Shown in pieces: positions 13,561 through 13,601 of a stretch of 13,601 bases of DNA. Numbering within the stretch: the first letter of the stretch is position 1; each line of letters opens with the position of its first letter. The notes under the pieces were generated by a model. The model searched no databases. It worked only from the letters and a program-made list of their open reading frames with translations, and was not told the DNA's origin. A program made the position numbers and the translations under genes. This stretch comes from an uncultured Lachnospiraceae bacterium. GTDB lineage: Bacteria; Bacillota; Clostridia; Lachnospirales; Lachnospiraceae. The DNA is taken from NCBI GenBank assembly GCA_910588565.1, contig CAJUPF010000074.1, forward strand, positions 1-13,601, written 5' to 3'.

Positions 13561-13601
13561 AGTGAAGTTAAAGTTCTTTAGAATCTAGGATAATGGTAAA
13601 G

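Noticed and set aside
13561..13601. Sequence after the Uma2 gene, checked for a terminator
   Set aside because: Only short imperfect complementarity (TTCT/AGAA with a two-base gap) is present, and the window ends here.

Overview
The window reads as chromosomal core sequence from an anaerobic clostridium, most likely a Lachnospiraceae member. The basis is gene order and content: a PBP2-minCDE-rodA-mgsA-D,D-carboxypeptidase run, a sepF/ylmH locus, strong AGGAGG-type ribosome binding sites, and MinE together with SepF. The family assignment is an inference. No phage, transposon, CRISPR array, tRNA or rRNA was seen.

Region 1 (1-5141, + strand) is a tightly packed cell-shape and division run: the 3' end of a class B penicillin-binding protein (PBP2/MrdA), minC, minD, minE, rodA, mgsA and a lipoprotein D-alanyl-D-alanine carboxypeptidase. 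PBP2 and RodA form the elongation synthase, MinCDE places the septum, and the carboxypeptidase trims peptides. The last genes overlap by 1 and 17 nt. The mgsA product carries Ala where the E. coli enzyme has its catalytic Asp71, which is the most striking single observation here.

Region 2 (5142-6048) is a regulatory break. A clean TTGAAT-17-TATAAT promoter drives a 139-residue P-loop protein of unknown role, ended by a 13-bp intrinsic terminator. Next comes a small DUF378 membrane protein on the - strand, whose Shine-Dalgarno lies in one arm of a perfect 10-bp inverted repeat.

Region 3 (6049-12072, + strand) is a second compact operon: a HlyD-like membrane-anchored protein, yggS, sepF, ylmH, aroB, lspA and a RluD-type pseudouridine synthase. 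It mixes division (SepF), PLP homeostasis, ribosome or tRNA-linked RNA binding, aromatic biosynthesis and lipoprotein maturation. LspA would be expected to process lipoproteins such as the carboxypeptidase of region 1.

Region 4 (12073-13601) has a 230-nt gene-free gap, a cytidylate-kinase-like protein, a perfect 12-bp inverted repeat with an alternative nested pairing, and a Uma2-family protein. No wholly new multi-gene system is evident. The candidates for new biology are the altered MgsA, the P-loop protein, the HlyD-like protein in the division operon and the two inverted-repeat elements.
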